Assembly: GCA_024509875.1 (NCBI GenBank) | Contig: JAMPIV010017787.1 | Location: 124,001 to 188,000 of the forward strand | Length of the DNA stretch: 64,000 bases | Direction: 5' to 3' | Source: Oreohelix idahoensis | Lineage: Eukaryota > Mollusca > Gastropoda > Stylommatophora > Oreohelicidae | Shown: piece by piece, positions 34,201 through 44,943 of the stretch | Layout of the letters: each line of letters begins with the position of its first letter | Numbering within the stretch: the first letter of the stretch is position 1 | Made by a program: the position numbers and the translations under genes | Notes under the pieces: model-generated | Told to the model about the DNA's origin: nothing | The model's database searches: none | Seen by the model: only the letters and a program-made list of their open reading frames with translations

Positions 34201-34700
34201 TTAAAAGTATCATTATTAGCCTTACCAGAAGATGAACCCTTGTTTGAATCATTACCATTACTCATGCTCGTCAATTTCAATTTTTCCAACTCTAAAGCTA
34301 AGACCTTTTCTTCATGTTCCATTTTTGCTTTCTCTTTCCTCTCATCAGACTCTCTCTGTAATCTTCTTTCCTCAGCCTGAGCCTCTTTTTGAAGTCTTTC
34401 ATTTTCAGCTTCTTTTTCAAGTCTTTTATTTTCAGCCTCTTTTTGAAGTCTTTCAGCTTCTAGCTGTAGCTGGAGTTTTCTTTCCTCAGCTTCTGATTCC
34501 CTTTTTTGTTTTTCTATTTCCATTTGGAATCTTTTTTCATCCACCTGCATCTGCAGTTTCTTTTGTTCAGCTTCCATCTGCAGTTTCTTTTGTTCAGCTT
34601 CCATTGCTTTATCATATCGAGCAGTTGCAAATTCTTCTAACTTATCACCAGTCTTCCCAAGCAATTTACCCTGCTCAATAAAGTGCTCAAATGTAGACAT
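31098..34700 (-). CDS. gag-pol: Gag-protease-integrase polyprotein of element C
   Basis: 1200 residues, no stop. Coiled coil about 30-142 (EAEQKKLQM and EKEAE-type repeats); capsid-like helical region about 165-345; Asn/Arg/Gly-rich basic region 355-485; CPQC...CGH cysteine motif 520-538; aspartic protease with DSG at 573-575 and LIIGR near 637. Integrase follows directly: H2C2 finger H769, H776, C806, C809; catalytic D839, D899 and E935 with exactly 35 residues between the last two; GPY module at 1076-1078. The last 70 residues read past the overlap with the RT frame and probably are not used when frameshifting occurs. Protease-integrase-RT order is the key unusual trait. The ATG at 34700 starts the coiled-coil Gag, matching the Gag start of element B. 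Confidence 0.93.
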   Translation of the reverse strand: MSTFEHFIEQGKLLGKTGDKLEEFATARYDKAMEAEQKKLQMEAEQKKLQMQVDEKRFQMEIEKQKRESEAEERKLQLQLEAERLQKEAENKRLEKEAENERLQKEAQAEERRLQRESDERKEKAKMEHEEKVLALELEKLKLTSMSNGNDSNKGSSSGKANNDTFKIKLPTFSPSSDDIMFYLDRFEQACTAHNIDKAKYVYQLSGILTGKALSILNMVDEPDKNNYEVVRAALLKKYQLNEDGYRLQFKNMLPENGVEFSEFIARIRITFSRWVELSKTEKTYEGLMDLILRDKVMSSVNESFLAFLHERKPKTIKEMEDFCCQYVTAHPHITMGNSKVKEGLPVASAAPYGQNFARRFQQNLDRKSSGNFCQNHGNQFHGDSSSKNWRQPDSTRYYHPNNYKHFKRGYGNRGYSCRRPQNQTNRCSHQCEHDSNRGNWNSNQDNNYNRDNNNCRDNNNFDNFRGNNSRGRSQHKKKRYQQANAVQQETEGACNHVVDSKNFDAVTGSAFDFERANKCPQCSTLFEPGTITTLSCGHPLPALPAAVAHDGRGSLILHKGLVNDTPVSLLFDSGCTTIGVGQSLVDPSCATGRVIKCVTFGGTLEKYPTAVIRIATPFFTGDVHACLLPNPSADLIIGRIHGVRECTPQQIAAWEDNNMQATNAVVTRAQALQTPETSLNSDNEVDSQDSHLVITRDSFIKLQEEDPSLKKFFVLAKKGDPNQDTNRKSWIAMRNGVLVRMVQDSTTSAHSQILVPKSMRVQILQHAHDSQCAGHMGFARTKSRVLAAFFWPFVNKDIRIYCRSCKVCQEVKSRGPRHAAPIQAADIPIRPFQKMAIDIIGPFKVKSARGHQFILTCVDMCTRWPEAIPLKSISTTDIADALWLIFSRLRFPREILSDHGTQLISDTMSQVMSTLHIERSLSSIYHPMSNGLVERLNRTLKTLLGKITEDHPQDWDRVLPAALFAYREVPNEHTGFSPFELVFGARPRGPMSLLHDLITADDISDETQSSYEYVIALRQKIIEACKLATASSEIAKEKARQFANKNRCLRQLCPGDKAFVLLPSRENRLLIAWKGPYAIVSRISDVDYVVDIDGKHKTFHINMLSEFHERPDYLLPIFQATDDAPAPHGHYSSCLSFRMRKLPSLMSTFPFQWFHYIPRNLGKTFLFLLIFLVTNNDKSRRCYKHFRMFSLTFLDTQMS

Positions 34701-36126
34701 GATGAGTAATATATAAGTCCAAAACCTGAAATAATTAACTAATTTATTTCAAACCTAAGTGTAACAAGTCTTAATTAAGCACTTGTATATTCACATCACC
34801 TTATATTATCCCAGTCTCTGTGGGAAACAAGTCTCCAATCAAAGAACTTGTATATGAAATATCAACAATCAATTCTTGATCATAAGTGCACTTCTCATTC
34901 AATAGTGCACGACACTATTCATCATTCATTTATCATCAGTGTAGTAGTAACAGTGCATTAGCATAGCCCATTAACTAATTACTATAACTGTAAACAATGA
35001 CTATGTAAACACATGCAGAATGTAAACATTGAAAATGTAAACAATACAAACAATGTAAACAATAACAATGTAAACAATAACAAAGATCAGCAACAATACA
35101 AAAACGTTCGCAGAAATCAACTAAAAATAAAGCAGAAATTAATGAAATATCACAAAAAATGTGACGATATCTGCGATAGAATTAAACAAAATACATGACA
35201 CCACAGTGTATAAACAAAAATGTTGTATGAAACTAAATTATAGACAAGAGTAGGCTAACAAATACAAACAAATCAAAACAAAACTAAAGAATGCGAAATA
35301 ATAACGAAAACAATATTAAAACATGTCATCACAGCTAACATAAATAGCAACAGAAGTCGCTTAGCAAATTCCAGTATTGGAAATTTGCAAACCTTACAGA
35401 AAACGCTCACAATAGACGACCTCTATGACGTGGCATAATCTAACGGAGACACCACCCAACCGAGAACCCGCTGAAATATAAACATATAAATATACGAATA
35501 ACATATAAACATATAACATATAGAATGAGATGATACACAGAAGACTCAGCAGAAGTATAAGGGCACAGTTTACATACAAACAGGCCACTTAACTTATAGG
35601 CTTCCAATCGTAGAACAGCAGAAAAAACGGATGTCAATCAACGTCCTAAAGAGCGAAGCTCCAACGATGATGGCACATCTGAACTGCTTCCACTGCTAAC
35701 ACGATGGTACAAGAGCTTCTGAAATACTGTGTGTTGAGTTGTTTCGGCACTTGACCTTCTAATCCAAAAGTAAGTTGATGGAAATCGGTACTTGGCCTTT
35801 TTCAGAAAACAACCCGTTTCAACCGGCACTTGACCTTCACAAAAACGACAGCACTGGAACCTTGACAGCAGCAACTTACTTGACTTGCGTAAAAGATAAC
35901 AGCAGTCCTAGTTATCCGGCAACATGTAACAACGCCGGGTACTGTCAAATTCTTGTTTCCGTCAAAAAGTTGAAATTTTGACTTTTACCGGGCAACGCCG
36001 AGTACTTTGAAAATTTTGAAGATGTTGACTGTATTGAAGAATGTTAATTTCTTGAAGGATGCTGATGAATTCTTGTTGAAAATGAAGTGGGTAAGGGACC
36101 CCGTGTTTGCTGGTACCAGAATCAAA
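34701..36126 (-). other. Long leader of element C
   Basis: About 1.4 kb between primer-binding site and gag ATG, much longer than typical for Ty3 elements. The part at 35730-36000 contains a diverged motif CCGGxACTTGACCTTC or CCGxGTACTxT five or six times. An AACAATGTAAACAATA-rich low-complexity stretch lies near 35020-35090. Confidence 0.6.
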
Positions 36127-36143
36127 CCAGCTTATGGCCACCA
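36127..36143 (-). other. Primer-binding site of element C
   Basis: Two bases inside the 5' LTR the minus strand reads TGGTGGCCATAAGCTGG, starting with the TGG complementary to tRNA 3' CCA. The tRNA was not identified. Confidence 0.65.
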
Positions 36144-36145
36144 AA

Positions 36146-37229
36146 TGATGCGTGATGCCATATGATGATGGATGGTATCCGCATGTCTGGTTTTGTGTGG
36201 TGTGCAGATGGGTTCAGTCAAAACAATGTTCATACAAAAATAACAGGGCAATCCACATAGGACGTCAGTAAACTCACGACGTATAAAGTCAATGATTCTT
36301 GTAACAGCCGTTGACGTTTTTCTTCATTATTTATTGTGGACGCCACAGTGACAAAATGGTTACGCGAATATGTAGGCACATCAAACAGTCATTATCACAG
36401 CAACATTCAATACAGCAATAGACGGTAGACAGCATTACAATGATGAGTCAGATGCATGTTATATTTCAAAGTGCTGTAAATGTAGTCAGGTGGAAAACTC
36501 CATCCTTTTCTATAACAGCCAGGAGATAACCAGATGTATGAGATCAGTTCACTCTCCTTAGTTTGACTTCAGCAAGACAGACACGTCTGCCGAAGTATAA
36601 ATAATGTCCTCAAAAAATATCCTCTAGATAATAAAGGTTTTCCAAACCTAGTTCATTTAACAAAGTAGCAAGTAATGGTCCTTGGTACATGCATCAACCG
36701 ATGCAGTACAATGCAGCGACATGTGAGCTGGGAAAAAACATCTCGTGACGACGACTTTCGAAGACAGGCTATGAATCGAAATCGCTCACGACCCAAAATC
36801 GATAGAGTTAATGAAAAAAAGTCAATTTACCTTGCTTTCAAGAAATACACAGAAATATCACGCCTCCCGACATGTGCAAATACACTAGAGGTATTATCCC
36901 GAATAAACGAAATATCCATAAGAGGACTACACATCCCTGACAGAACAAAAAAAAGCGGAGATCCCCTCTTCAACGAGGCATCTCTTTCGCCATTCCAAAT
37001 CGCTCACTCCACTAGTGGTGGGCGGAAACAGATCGACCAAGAAGCAAGACAAGTCATGCGCAGTCCAGCGCAAAATGACCACAGCTCAAAACTTAACTGC
37101 ATTCGATACCAACGCGAGAAGACAAATGCTTACCGAGAAAAGTGACTATAAATTTCAAGCAGTTGTTGCCCTTGCGTTATAAAATAGATATTGAAATAAA
37201 ACGATGTTGCGAGAATTTATCACGCAACA
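36146..37229 (-). repeat. 5' LTR of element C
   Basis: 1084 bp, near-identical partner of 27954-29037. The 156-codon plus-strand open frame at 36675-37145 lies wholly in the LTR, antisense to the element, and is broken by a one-base indel in the other LTR. Confidence 0.92.
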
Positions 37230-37234
37230 ATCAT
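37230..37234. repeat. Target site duplication ATCAT, right copy
   Basis: Matches 27949-27953; element B gag resumes directly after it. Confidence 0.9.
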
Positions 37235-38250
37235 GGAATACCAAAAACTCAAGACGTAGATCTCAGAGTCTCGACATAAATGTTGGTCGTGGTAAGGAGA
37301 GTAACTATGGATCTTATTGTGGTCGTCACCCTAAGGGAATCTATTCTCCAGCCAGAAGAAATTTCAAACAATTTGGTGGACCACAACAGAATCATTAGCA
37401 ATCAAATGGTGGGTGGAGAAGGAATGACTATTCTTTCAAGAATAGAGGAAATTGTTCGTATAATGGCAACAATAACTAATATGCTGCCCCTAGAAGATCA
37501 AACTTCTCACAAAACATCTGGAACCCAGGTAATAATAATCGCCAGAGAGATAACCGTTCATCTCGATCTCGTAGTGTTGAACATTCAAACTACCATGCTC
37601 ACTCGGCACAAATTGCTGAAACAGCTGTTACACCTCAAAATAATTATACAGTAGATCATGCTGCTGTTTGTTCTTTTTTTTTATTTTGATAATGCTTCAC
37701 AATGTACTGAATGCGGTACTTTATTTCAGCCATATGTTGTATCTTCATTGCGGTGTGGTCATCCACTACCCACACTTCCAGCACTTGCAGCCCATGATGG
37801 CACAGGATCCCTACAGTTTCATAAAATCCTACTGAACAACACAGAAGTGTCTGTGTTAAAAGATATAGGATTCACTACAGTGGGAGTGCGACAATCTCTA
37901 GTGCATCCTCCCTGTTCCACAGGAAATTTTGTTCAATGTGTAACCTTTGGTGGCACTGTTGAGTTTTACCCAGTAGTTATAGTTAATGACACCATTTTTT
38001 ACAAGAAGAATAAAAGTATGTTTCTTGAAGAATTCAATTGCTGATCTTATTGTGGGCCGTATCCAAGGTAGCAAAGAGTGCACACCAGATGAAATTATTG
38101 AGTGGGAACGGCAACACATTGTGTCTGCTTATGCAGTCACAACCATGACACAAGCACATGATGGTGATGAAGAAGGTAACTTGCACACTACCATTAACAA
38201 AGAGTTCTCTGCTAAAACGCAAAATAATACTGATTCTTTGCAAAGGTGTT
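37235..38250 (+). pseudogene. gag part 2 and protease of element B
   Basis: Continues the basic Gag region cut at 27953, then the CTECGTLF...CGHP cysteine motif and a protease region (37658-38044) parallel to element C: LPTLPALAAHDGTGSLQFHK, then DIG where C has the catalytic DSG, then TTVGVRQSLVHP. The active-site serine has become Ile. A frameshift near 38010 leads to ADLIVGRIQGSKECTPDE, the end of the protease. Several stops are present. Confidence 0.75.
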
Positions 38251-38640
38251 ATGGTTTCGGTAGCTCAGTTGGTATGCATTCATTTGCTGTTTTCACAGTT
38301 CATACAGGGTTGTCTGTTAACTAGGCTTCCATCAAAGCAGGACAGGAACCATATATTACCTACAATGATCACACTTACTGAGATTGACAAACATAAATCT
38401 TATGATCCGACTGAGATAGTTTGGTTTGGCCAATACGTTGGCTTGGTTCCAAATTTAGTTTTATTAATGGGTGTATACTTTCAGTATTTTCATGGTATTT
38501 CATTGGAAATTTGAGATCATTTGCTGTTAATACTTCTCATTTGCTATGCAAGATTTTACTTACCAGTAGACTGATTTTTGCTCTGGTAGACCTGACCTTT
38601 AGTTCTGACATGAGTCAGATGACTATATTAGATTACCCCA
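38251..38640 (+). other. Foreign or decayed segment in place of the integrase core
   Basis: About 390 bp where the H2C2 finger and DDE core should be; no integrase motif is visible. It begins with GGTAGCTCAGTTGGTA, a perfect match to the tRNA box A pattern, but a good box B was not found (CAGTTCATACAGG is the nearest), so a tRNA-derived SINE is only possible. Confidence 0.3.
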
Positions 38641-39067
38641 CTTACGACACGTCTTTGATAACAGATTTGTTCTCAGAATCTAGGATGACCCAAGTTACCA
38701 GTCATCTTACGAGTACGTAGTCAATCTACGATGCAAAATCATTGACGCTTGTCAGTTGGTATCAGCTTCTTCTGAGACAGCTAAAGAAAAATCTCGTCGG
38801 TTTGAAAACCGCTTAAACGACTAAGACACTTTTTCGCTGGTGATGAAGCTTTTGTGCTTCTCCCTTGAAAGAAAAATCGGTTACTCATTGCTTGGAGTGG
38901 CCCTTACAATGTCATTTCACGTTTATCTGATGTTGATTATGTGAATGATATTAAGGGTAAACACAAAACTTTCCACATAAATATGTTGAAAGAATTCCAC
39001 ACTCGACTTGATTACCTTCAATCTGTTTTTCATGCAGTTGACGAACTTATTATCCTGTTCATTTTTC
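38641..39067 (+). pseudogene. Integrase C-terminus of element B
   Basis: Pieces match the C-terminal integrase region of element C: SSYEYV-like start, ASSETAKEKSRRFENR, IAWSGPYNVISR (GPY module) and HINMLKEFHTRLDYL, with stops and frameshifts between. The RT frame starts directly after, keeping the integrase-RT order. Confidence 0.65.
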
Positions 39068-40562
39068 TTCCTTGTCAGTCAGTCAAGAGGAGGAATTTTC
39101 CTTTTCTGACTTATCTATGAACCTTCCTGTCGTGTCTCTACATGCTACTGGGACATGGAAAGATGTGAGTATCTGTTCGGATCTATCATCCGACAAGCAA
39201 CAACAAATCTGTAATCTTCTTCAATCATTCCAGGATGTTCTTACAGACATCCCAGGTCGCACATCCGTTATGACTCATGATATCATTTTGACGGATGCCC
39301 GTCCTATTCGGGTACGACCATGCCCCGTACCTTTACATTTTCAAGATCACGTTGAGAAGGAACTTGATAATATGGTACGTCTAAGTATTATAGAACCGTC
39401 TATCTCTTAATATCCTTTTCCCATGGTCAATATTCGAAAAAAAAGATAAGATCATTAGGTTATCGATGTTAGAAAACTTAACAACATTACGGTTTTAGAT
39501 GCAGAAACAATGCCATTACTTGGTGACGTATTAGCAAAACTATCTAAAGCTATTTATTCACTAAGTTCGATCTCTTAAAAGGATACTGGCAGTTACCTTT
39601 GTATGAGAGGGTTATACCTTTTACTGATTTCGCAACTCCAAAACGTCTTTTCCTATGAAACATTATCTGTTTTGGCCTTATAAACGCTCCTGCCGCCTTC
39701 GTTAGATTGATGAGAAGAATTTTCTCACATAGGTCTGATGTCATTACTTATATTGATGACACCTGCCTTTTCAGTAACTCCTGGGAAGACCATTTTTCAG
39801 GTTCCAGTTCTTTTCTTGATACCTTACATTATCATCACTTAACTGCCACACCTTCTAATATTCGTATCGGTGTCAGTGAAATGTCATCTCTTGGTCACAG
39901 AGTTGGCAACGGTTTGCTTAAAACTGAAGAACGTTTTATCTCCAAAATTCTCAACTTATCTGTTCCTACAACTAAGAAGCAGTTACGCAGTCTACTCGGT
40001 CTTGTTCAGTTTTATGGTACATCCCATCCTAATCTGTCTCCTATCACTGCTAACCTGTCTGCTCTGTTACGAACGGGCTCCAAATAATGTGCATTGGACA
40101 CAATATTGCCAAGTACTCTAGCTCATATTAAGATGTTATTTTTAGCACCTCCAATATTGAGATTACCAGATACAAATTTACCATTTATTCTTCGCATAGA
40201 TGCGTCTTTAAAAGGTATCAAAGCAGCACTGATGCAGAACTTTTATGGTAGTCTACATCCCATTCTGTACATATCCAGAAAGCTCACCGACATAGAGAGC
40301 AGATATCCAGCCATCGAACGTGTGCTCCTGGCCATAACGTGATACGTTCTGAAGCTCCAAAGATACCTACTTGGATTCCATTTTATCATCGAGTCCTACC
40401 AGAAAGAGTTAGAGAACGGACAATAAAAATCATAAGGCCGCTCGTTACGCTATCTCCATGCAGCCGTTCAATTACGACATTCACGCAATCGGAGGAACCG
40501 ACAACGTTCTTGCAGATGTCCTGTCCCGTTATCCACAGCCAGATATTGATAACGCAACTTGA
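39068..40562 (+). pseudogene. pol: RT-RNase H of element B
   Basis: Begins with LSVSQEEEFSFSDL...NLPVVSLHATGTWKDV, matching the entry to the RT frame of element C. Stops begin after 39410. YIDD is kept near 39749-39760, then LRSLLGLVQFYG, and RNase H pieces RIDASLKGIKAALMQ and, near 40510, a decayed NVLADVLSRYP. Then a non-coding stretch leads to the polypurine tract GGTGGAAAGAGGGG at 41605-41618. Confidence 0.75.
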
Positions 40563-41604
40563 TATCAATACGTAAATGTTACAGTGCATATATATATAAG
40601 ACACCAATCTTTGCTGCGCTGCTATACATGGAACTGGGTTAATACACACGTACAGCTTCTTATGGACACTGTCCACTTACATCATTTTGGAGATGCTGGA
40701 ACGATTTAATGCTGTCAAACTCATGGTTTGATTCGTACGATGCCTGACTTGTGACAGAAAACGCCCATCAAGCAAATTGTTTTGTCATTACAGACAGTGC
40801 ACATTTTCTTATGCTTTGTTTCTATTATGAATGTTGCAACTGCACTGAAAAGTGATTTTTGCTTGCAATTAACTTATTTTAGCATCAAGTCACACAAACT
40901 TGCAACTTTGTCACGCGCTTCTCTACTACACGATTTGACAGTTATGCCGTGATTCTACAAGTATTTATAGCCAAGACAACGATTCACATGACTTTACTGT
41001 TGCGAGAAAAGCAAATTATTATTGATCTTCATTAAAAGTATTGAAATTGACATTCCAAGTTAATAATTACCTAGATGACTTATGAAACTTTGAGCTACTT
41101 CAACCAATAACTTTAATTAAAGTAATTGCATATACAAGTATTCATATATATTGTTAGTTAGTTCTTTTTCATTCTTTTTCAATTTTTTCCCATTTTTTTC
41201 ACGTTTTTGATGCACTATCATTTTTTTTCTATACATTTTTTTTGGTAAGGGACATAAGTACCTTTCATTTTACTCAGATTACATTAGGTTACTTACCTTA
41301 TTAAATATGTGTTATTGACTATCATTGATCTCTCGATCTTTTTCATTTTCTTTAAATTATTTCATTTTAGGATTTCTTCTAACATATCCATTTTGATCAT
41401 ACATTTCTTTATCATTTTCAAAACAAACTTTTCACTTAGTATCATGACTGTTGACAGATTTTTCCTATTACTTTCATCCATTTTCATGCACTACGATTGG
41501 ACTTAGACTCGACCGTGACTACGAACTGTTAAGACTACATATTGTACAGATGTCACGTTTTACCCGTCTCAATTCCGAGAAAAACTTCTTTTTTTTTTTC
41601 TCCA
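40563..41604 (+). other. 3' non-coding part of element B
   Basis: T-rich, no ORF of note; the place where an integrase would lie in a normal Ty3 order holds none, as in element C. Confidence 0.55.
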
Positions 41605-42233
41605 GGTGGAAAGAGGGGTGTTACGTGATGCAAAGTCTGCTTGTGTTGGTTTACCATTAATGTTTTGGGCCTGTCTCGTTTGTCCGTGGAAGTGAGAGGA
41701 CGTTTATTATATATGCTCCCAAGGAGTGGATACTTTCAAGATATTTCCGTGGCTTTTTTATTGGAGATCGGCCGCCACTATTTTATTGTCAAGCCACTAT
41801 GGTTCGCAGTTTCTAAGATGAGTATTGGAACCGATTATTATAAATTATTATAAAGATGTCTTCATTTGTAACATGCCGCAGGACTTCGGTCAAGTCGAAC
41901 ATGGACTGACCTCTAGTTGAAACTGCCAAAGTCATTGTATGCAGTTTATGCTTTTGAGACTGAGCGGACAACTAATTGCATATTATGCGTTTTTACCACG
42001 ATGTATATTTATGATTTGGAACACTCAATTAAATCTTTAAACTGTACAGCAGTCCTCGGGTACATCTGTATTTTCGGTCTGTCAAGTCCCTAGAAGTTAT
42101 GGTGTGCTGTTTGGTGTTTGGACATTTGTTAATGATCTTGGATTCTCGAACCTGAATCACTGCGTTACCAGCTAGAAGTATTATTACAACCTCACCAATA
42201 TACAGTATTCAAATAACAGAAACACCGTAACAA
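41605..42233 (+). repeat. Polypurine tract and 3' LTR of element B
   Basis: GGTGGAAAGAGGGG directly precedes the LTR start TGTTACGTGATG at 41619; the LTR ends at CCGTAACA (42233). Homologous along its length to 25184-25811. Confidence 0.7.
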
Positions 42234-42886
42234 TATACTTTACCATGAAAACCAGCCAGATAGTGTCATGACTGTCAGAAAATAACAGCTAGAAATGTGG
42301 ATAACGCTATTCGCTATCCACTTATTTACACCTGCACATGTATACATAACACAAAATGCATACACCTCTCTGCAGCCTGTGGTACTTGCAGACACAACTA
42401 TTTTATAAATTAGGGACAGTTTAGACTGGTGTAAGACACATGCAGATGAAAGAAAGTACAGGCATTATAAGTGTGACACATATGATTGGACACCATAAGG
42501 TTGACACTCAATGGAGGATGCATAGTCACCCTTAAAGCAGGCCTCTACATAAATTCAGCCATAGACACTATAGGCCATGCAGTAGTAATGACAAAATATT
42601 CACAAGTTCCAACAGCAAGCAGAGACCATGGCACTGAAATAGTCGAACCGAAGACAAGATTACAAAGCAGAGAGAAATTTTATAGGATAGATCAGGAAGG
42701 GAACATGTTATAAATAAACAACGTAGACATAAGCAACGGACAAATGTGTCAGATGCGAACAGAAATGGTTGGAAGATGAACATAGATCCAGTAAGATTAT
42801 GGAGAAACACCAATAACAGATCTTACCAGCAAAAGTTTACAACCAAATGTGAAAATAATAGGCACAGACTGTGAAACACACAGGTC
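42234..42886. other. Unassigned sequence between element B and the hAT
   Basis: No domain recognised. Confidence 0.4.
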
Positions 42887-44730
42887 CAGTGGCTGATCTA
42901 CTATGAAATAAATGAAGCTTAAGCTTCAGGGCCCCTAATCCCGGAGGGGCCCCAAAAGCGACTATAGTCCACATTGCTTAAAAATTTTGGGTCTACTGTA
43001 TGAGAAGGGTATTTTTTAAAATAATAATATTAATAATATAGTGTAATTCAATACAAAATAATAGTTAAAATAAAAATTAAAAGGTTATTAAAGTATCATG
43101 TAGGCTAGCCGTAAACGACAAAACGACATCTCAGAAAGTAGACCTAATTTTTTTCCTTTCAAAGCATGCGACAATAGTCGCACGACTCAAATTGATTAAT
43201 TTTTTGTTGTATATATTTCAACAATCCCAACGTTTGAGAGTCAGTAGCACAGATGTTGTAAAGGTTGAGTGTCGCGGTAAGTTGGCTGTTCTGTTGTGGC
43301 TAATGTTAATTTTGTTTCAACTTGTTAATTTTGGTCAAGACCCTAGAGGAATAACAATGAGTTCACGAAAGTACTTAAGTGGATACCAAAAACGCAAACT
43401 CAAGAACAAGCGATCTGACGAAATCTCTAAATGTAAAAAAATAACAAACTATTTGGCAATGTCAAGTTTGTCAACACCTACAGTTGAAACAAGCCAAGCA
43501 AACACCATTGAAGCCAGTGATAGTGCACAAACTGTGGGAGCTCTTTCTAGCAATATTCAACCCACTATTGCCGCTTTTGATACAGATGACGATCACAGTG
43601 GTCAACATGAAAGTACCGCGGAACAAGCAGAGACTGAGCAGAAACATGAAACGGGAAGCAAATTCAGTGATTTCAAAGAATACAGTGACCTCGAAAACTG
43701 GCCCATAACAGTTGATAATGATTTCATACAGAATTGTTTAATGCAAGACACAGGTTTTTTTCAAAAAAACAAAAAAACAGATGATGTATTTACCGAATCA
43801 AGCAGGGTTTACAAGGAGCAAAACAGAAGTTTCTCAAATAAATATTCTGAAAAAAGATTGAAAAATGGCCAGGCTGTGATGAGATCATGGTTAGTTTACG
43901 CAAAGAGCAAAGGCTGAATATACTGTTTTGTTTGCAAACTCTTTTCTAAATGCCAAACATCACTTACAACAGGTGGGTTTTCTGACTGGATGAATGTACT
44001 CAGAACTCTGGAGAATCATGAAGACAGCATGGAACATAAGAGGGCGATGTTGTGTTGGATAACAATAAAGTCAAATAAAAATACTGTGGATCAGCAACTT
44101 GAAGAACAGATGACAAAAACCATACAGTACTATTTTGAAGTACTGAAAAGAGTTGTAGCTGTTATAAAGTTTTTAAGTGAAAGAGGTTTGGCATTTAGAG
44201 GTCACGAGGAGAAGTGGGGCTCACCAAATAATGGAAACTTCATGGGGGCCATTGAACTTATTGCAGAATTCGACCCCTTTTTTACATGAACATCTCGAGA
44301 AATGTAAAAATGAAAAAGTAAATGCTACTTACCTATCCAAAACCGTAAATGAAGAATTGATAAAAATTATGGGAAACATGTGCAAGATGAAATTGTGAAT
44401 CAAATCACCAACCTAGACACCAAATACTACTCTATTATTGTTGACTCTACGCCTGACCTGACATATGTTGACCAGCTGGTAATTGTGGTTCGATACTGCT
44501 ATAATGGAAAACCGTGTGAGAGATTTTTAACATTTTTACCGTTAGAAAACCATTCATCCGCGACCTTGTTCAACAAAATACAACAAGTTCTGGGCGAACA
44601 TAAGCTTTCACTTGAAAATATCCGTGCTCAGTCCTACGATACTGCATCTAACATGAAGGGCTCGGAGAAAGGGCTGCAAGCACTCTTTAAAAACATTAAC
44701 AGGTACGCAGACTACATTTCCTCAGGTTAA
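42887..44730 (+). mobile_element. hAT transposon remnant, ZMYM1-like
   Basis: Begins with CAGTGGCTGATCTACTATGA, a hAT-type 5' terminus. Just inside are a 14-bp perfect palindrome GAAGCTTAAGCTTC (42914-42927) and a GGGCCCCT...AGGGGCCCC stem. The transposase remnant follows. No 3' terminus or partner of the 8 bp before the start (CACAGGTC) was found, so the right half is lost. Confidence 0.7.
43357..44730 (+). pseudogene. hAT transposase N-terminal half (TTF zinc finger, DUF4371-like)
   Basis: Starts at ATG 43357 (MSSRKYLSGYQKRKLKNKR), the common start of zinc-finger-MYM-type hAT proteins. After an acidic linker comes a TTF-type finger: SWLVYAKSKG, stop at 43915-43917, then IYCFVCKLF, GGFSDW and HEDSMEH. 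Further parts are AFRGHEEKWGSPNNGNF and, after two frameshifts (near 44285 and 44390), YYSIIVDSTPDLTYVDQLVI, which holds the first catalytic Asp of the RNase H fold. The frame ends at 44730 before the insertion domain and the dimerisation domain. Not functional. Confidence 0.8.
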
Positions 44731-44943
44731 CCTTTTGTGTGTGTTAAAGATGTCCTACTTTGGTTATCCATAGGTGAAGGAAACCCATTATACTTTTGAT
44801 GCACTACATCTGGCGTATAAACCTCTACCCAGTATGTTCTTATATAGTAACAGCACACCAATCCCAAAAAACTGGCTATACCTTTAGATCTCTTGTTGAA
44901 TGATTGCTAAAATTACCACATTACTAAAAACCCTTTATGAATG

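Larger units (their letters stand above)
27954..37229 (-). mobile_element. Young LTR retrotransposon C (Ty3-like, Gmr1-like order), nested in B
   Basis: 9276-bp complete element on the minus strand: two 1084-bp LTRs (27954-29037, 36146-37229) with TG...CA ends, ATCAT duplications, primer-binding site, long leader, an uninterrupted Gag-protease-integrase ORF (34700-31098), an overlapping RT-RNase H ORF (31242-29803) in the -1 frame, and a polypurine tract. By eye the LTRs differ by about three positions (two one-base indels, one C/A), so insertion was recent. The only coding fault seen is YLDE in place of YLDD in the RT active site. Confidence 0.93.
25184..42233 (+). mobile_element. Old LTR retrotransposon B (Ty3-like, Gmr1-like order), split by element C
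   Basis: Two related LTRs (about 25184-25811 and 41619-42233) enclose plus-strand gag, protease, integrase C-terminus, RT and RNase H remnants in that order. About 9.3 kb of it is the later insertion of element C (27954-37234 with its duplicated target), leaving about 7.8 kb. All coding parts carry stops and frameshifts. LTR divergence is high by eye and the target duplication is not clear (CGATA against ATATA), all pointing to an old insertion. The integrase catalytic core has been lost. Confidence 0.75.

Noticed and set aside
36675..37145. 156-codon frame, repeated in part at 28482-28953
   Set aside because: Lies inside the LTRs of element C, antisense to it, and is broken by a one-base indel in the other copy.
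38255..38330. tRNA gene beginning GGTAGCTCAGTTGGTA
   Set aside because: No matching box B, anticodon stem or acceptor stem was found.
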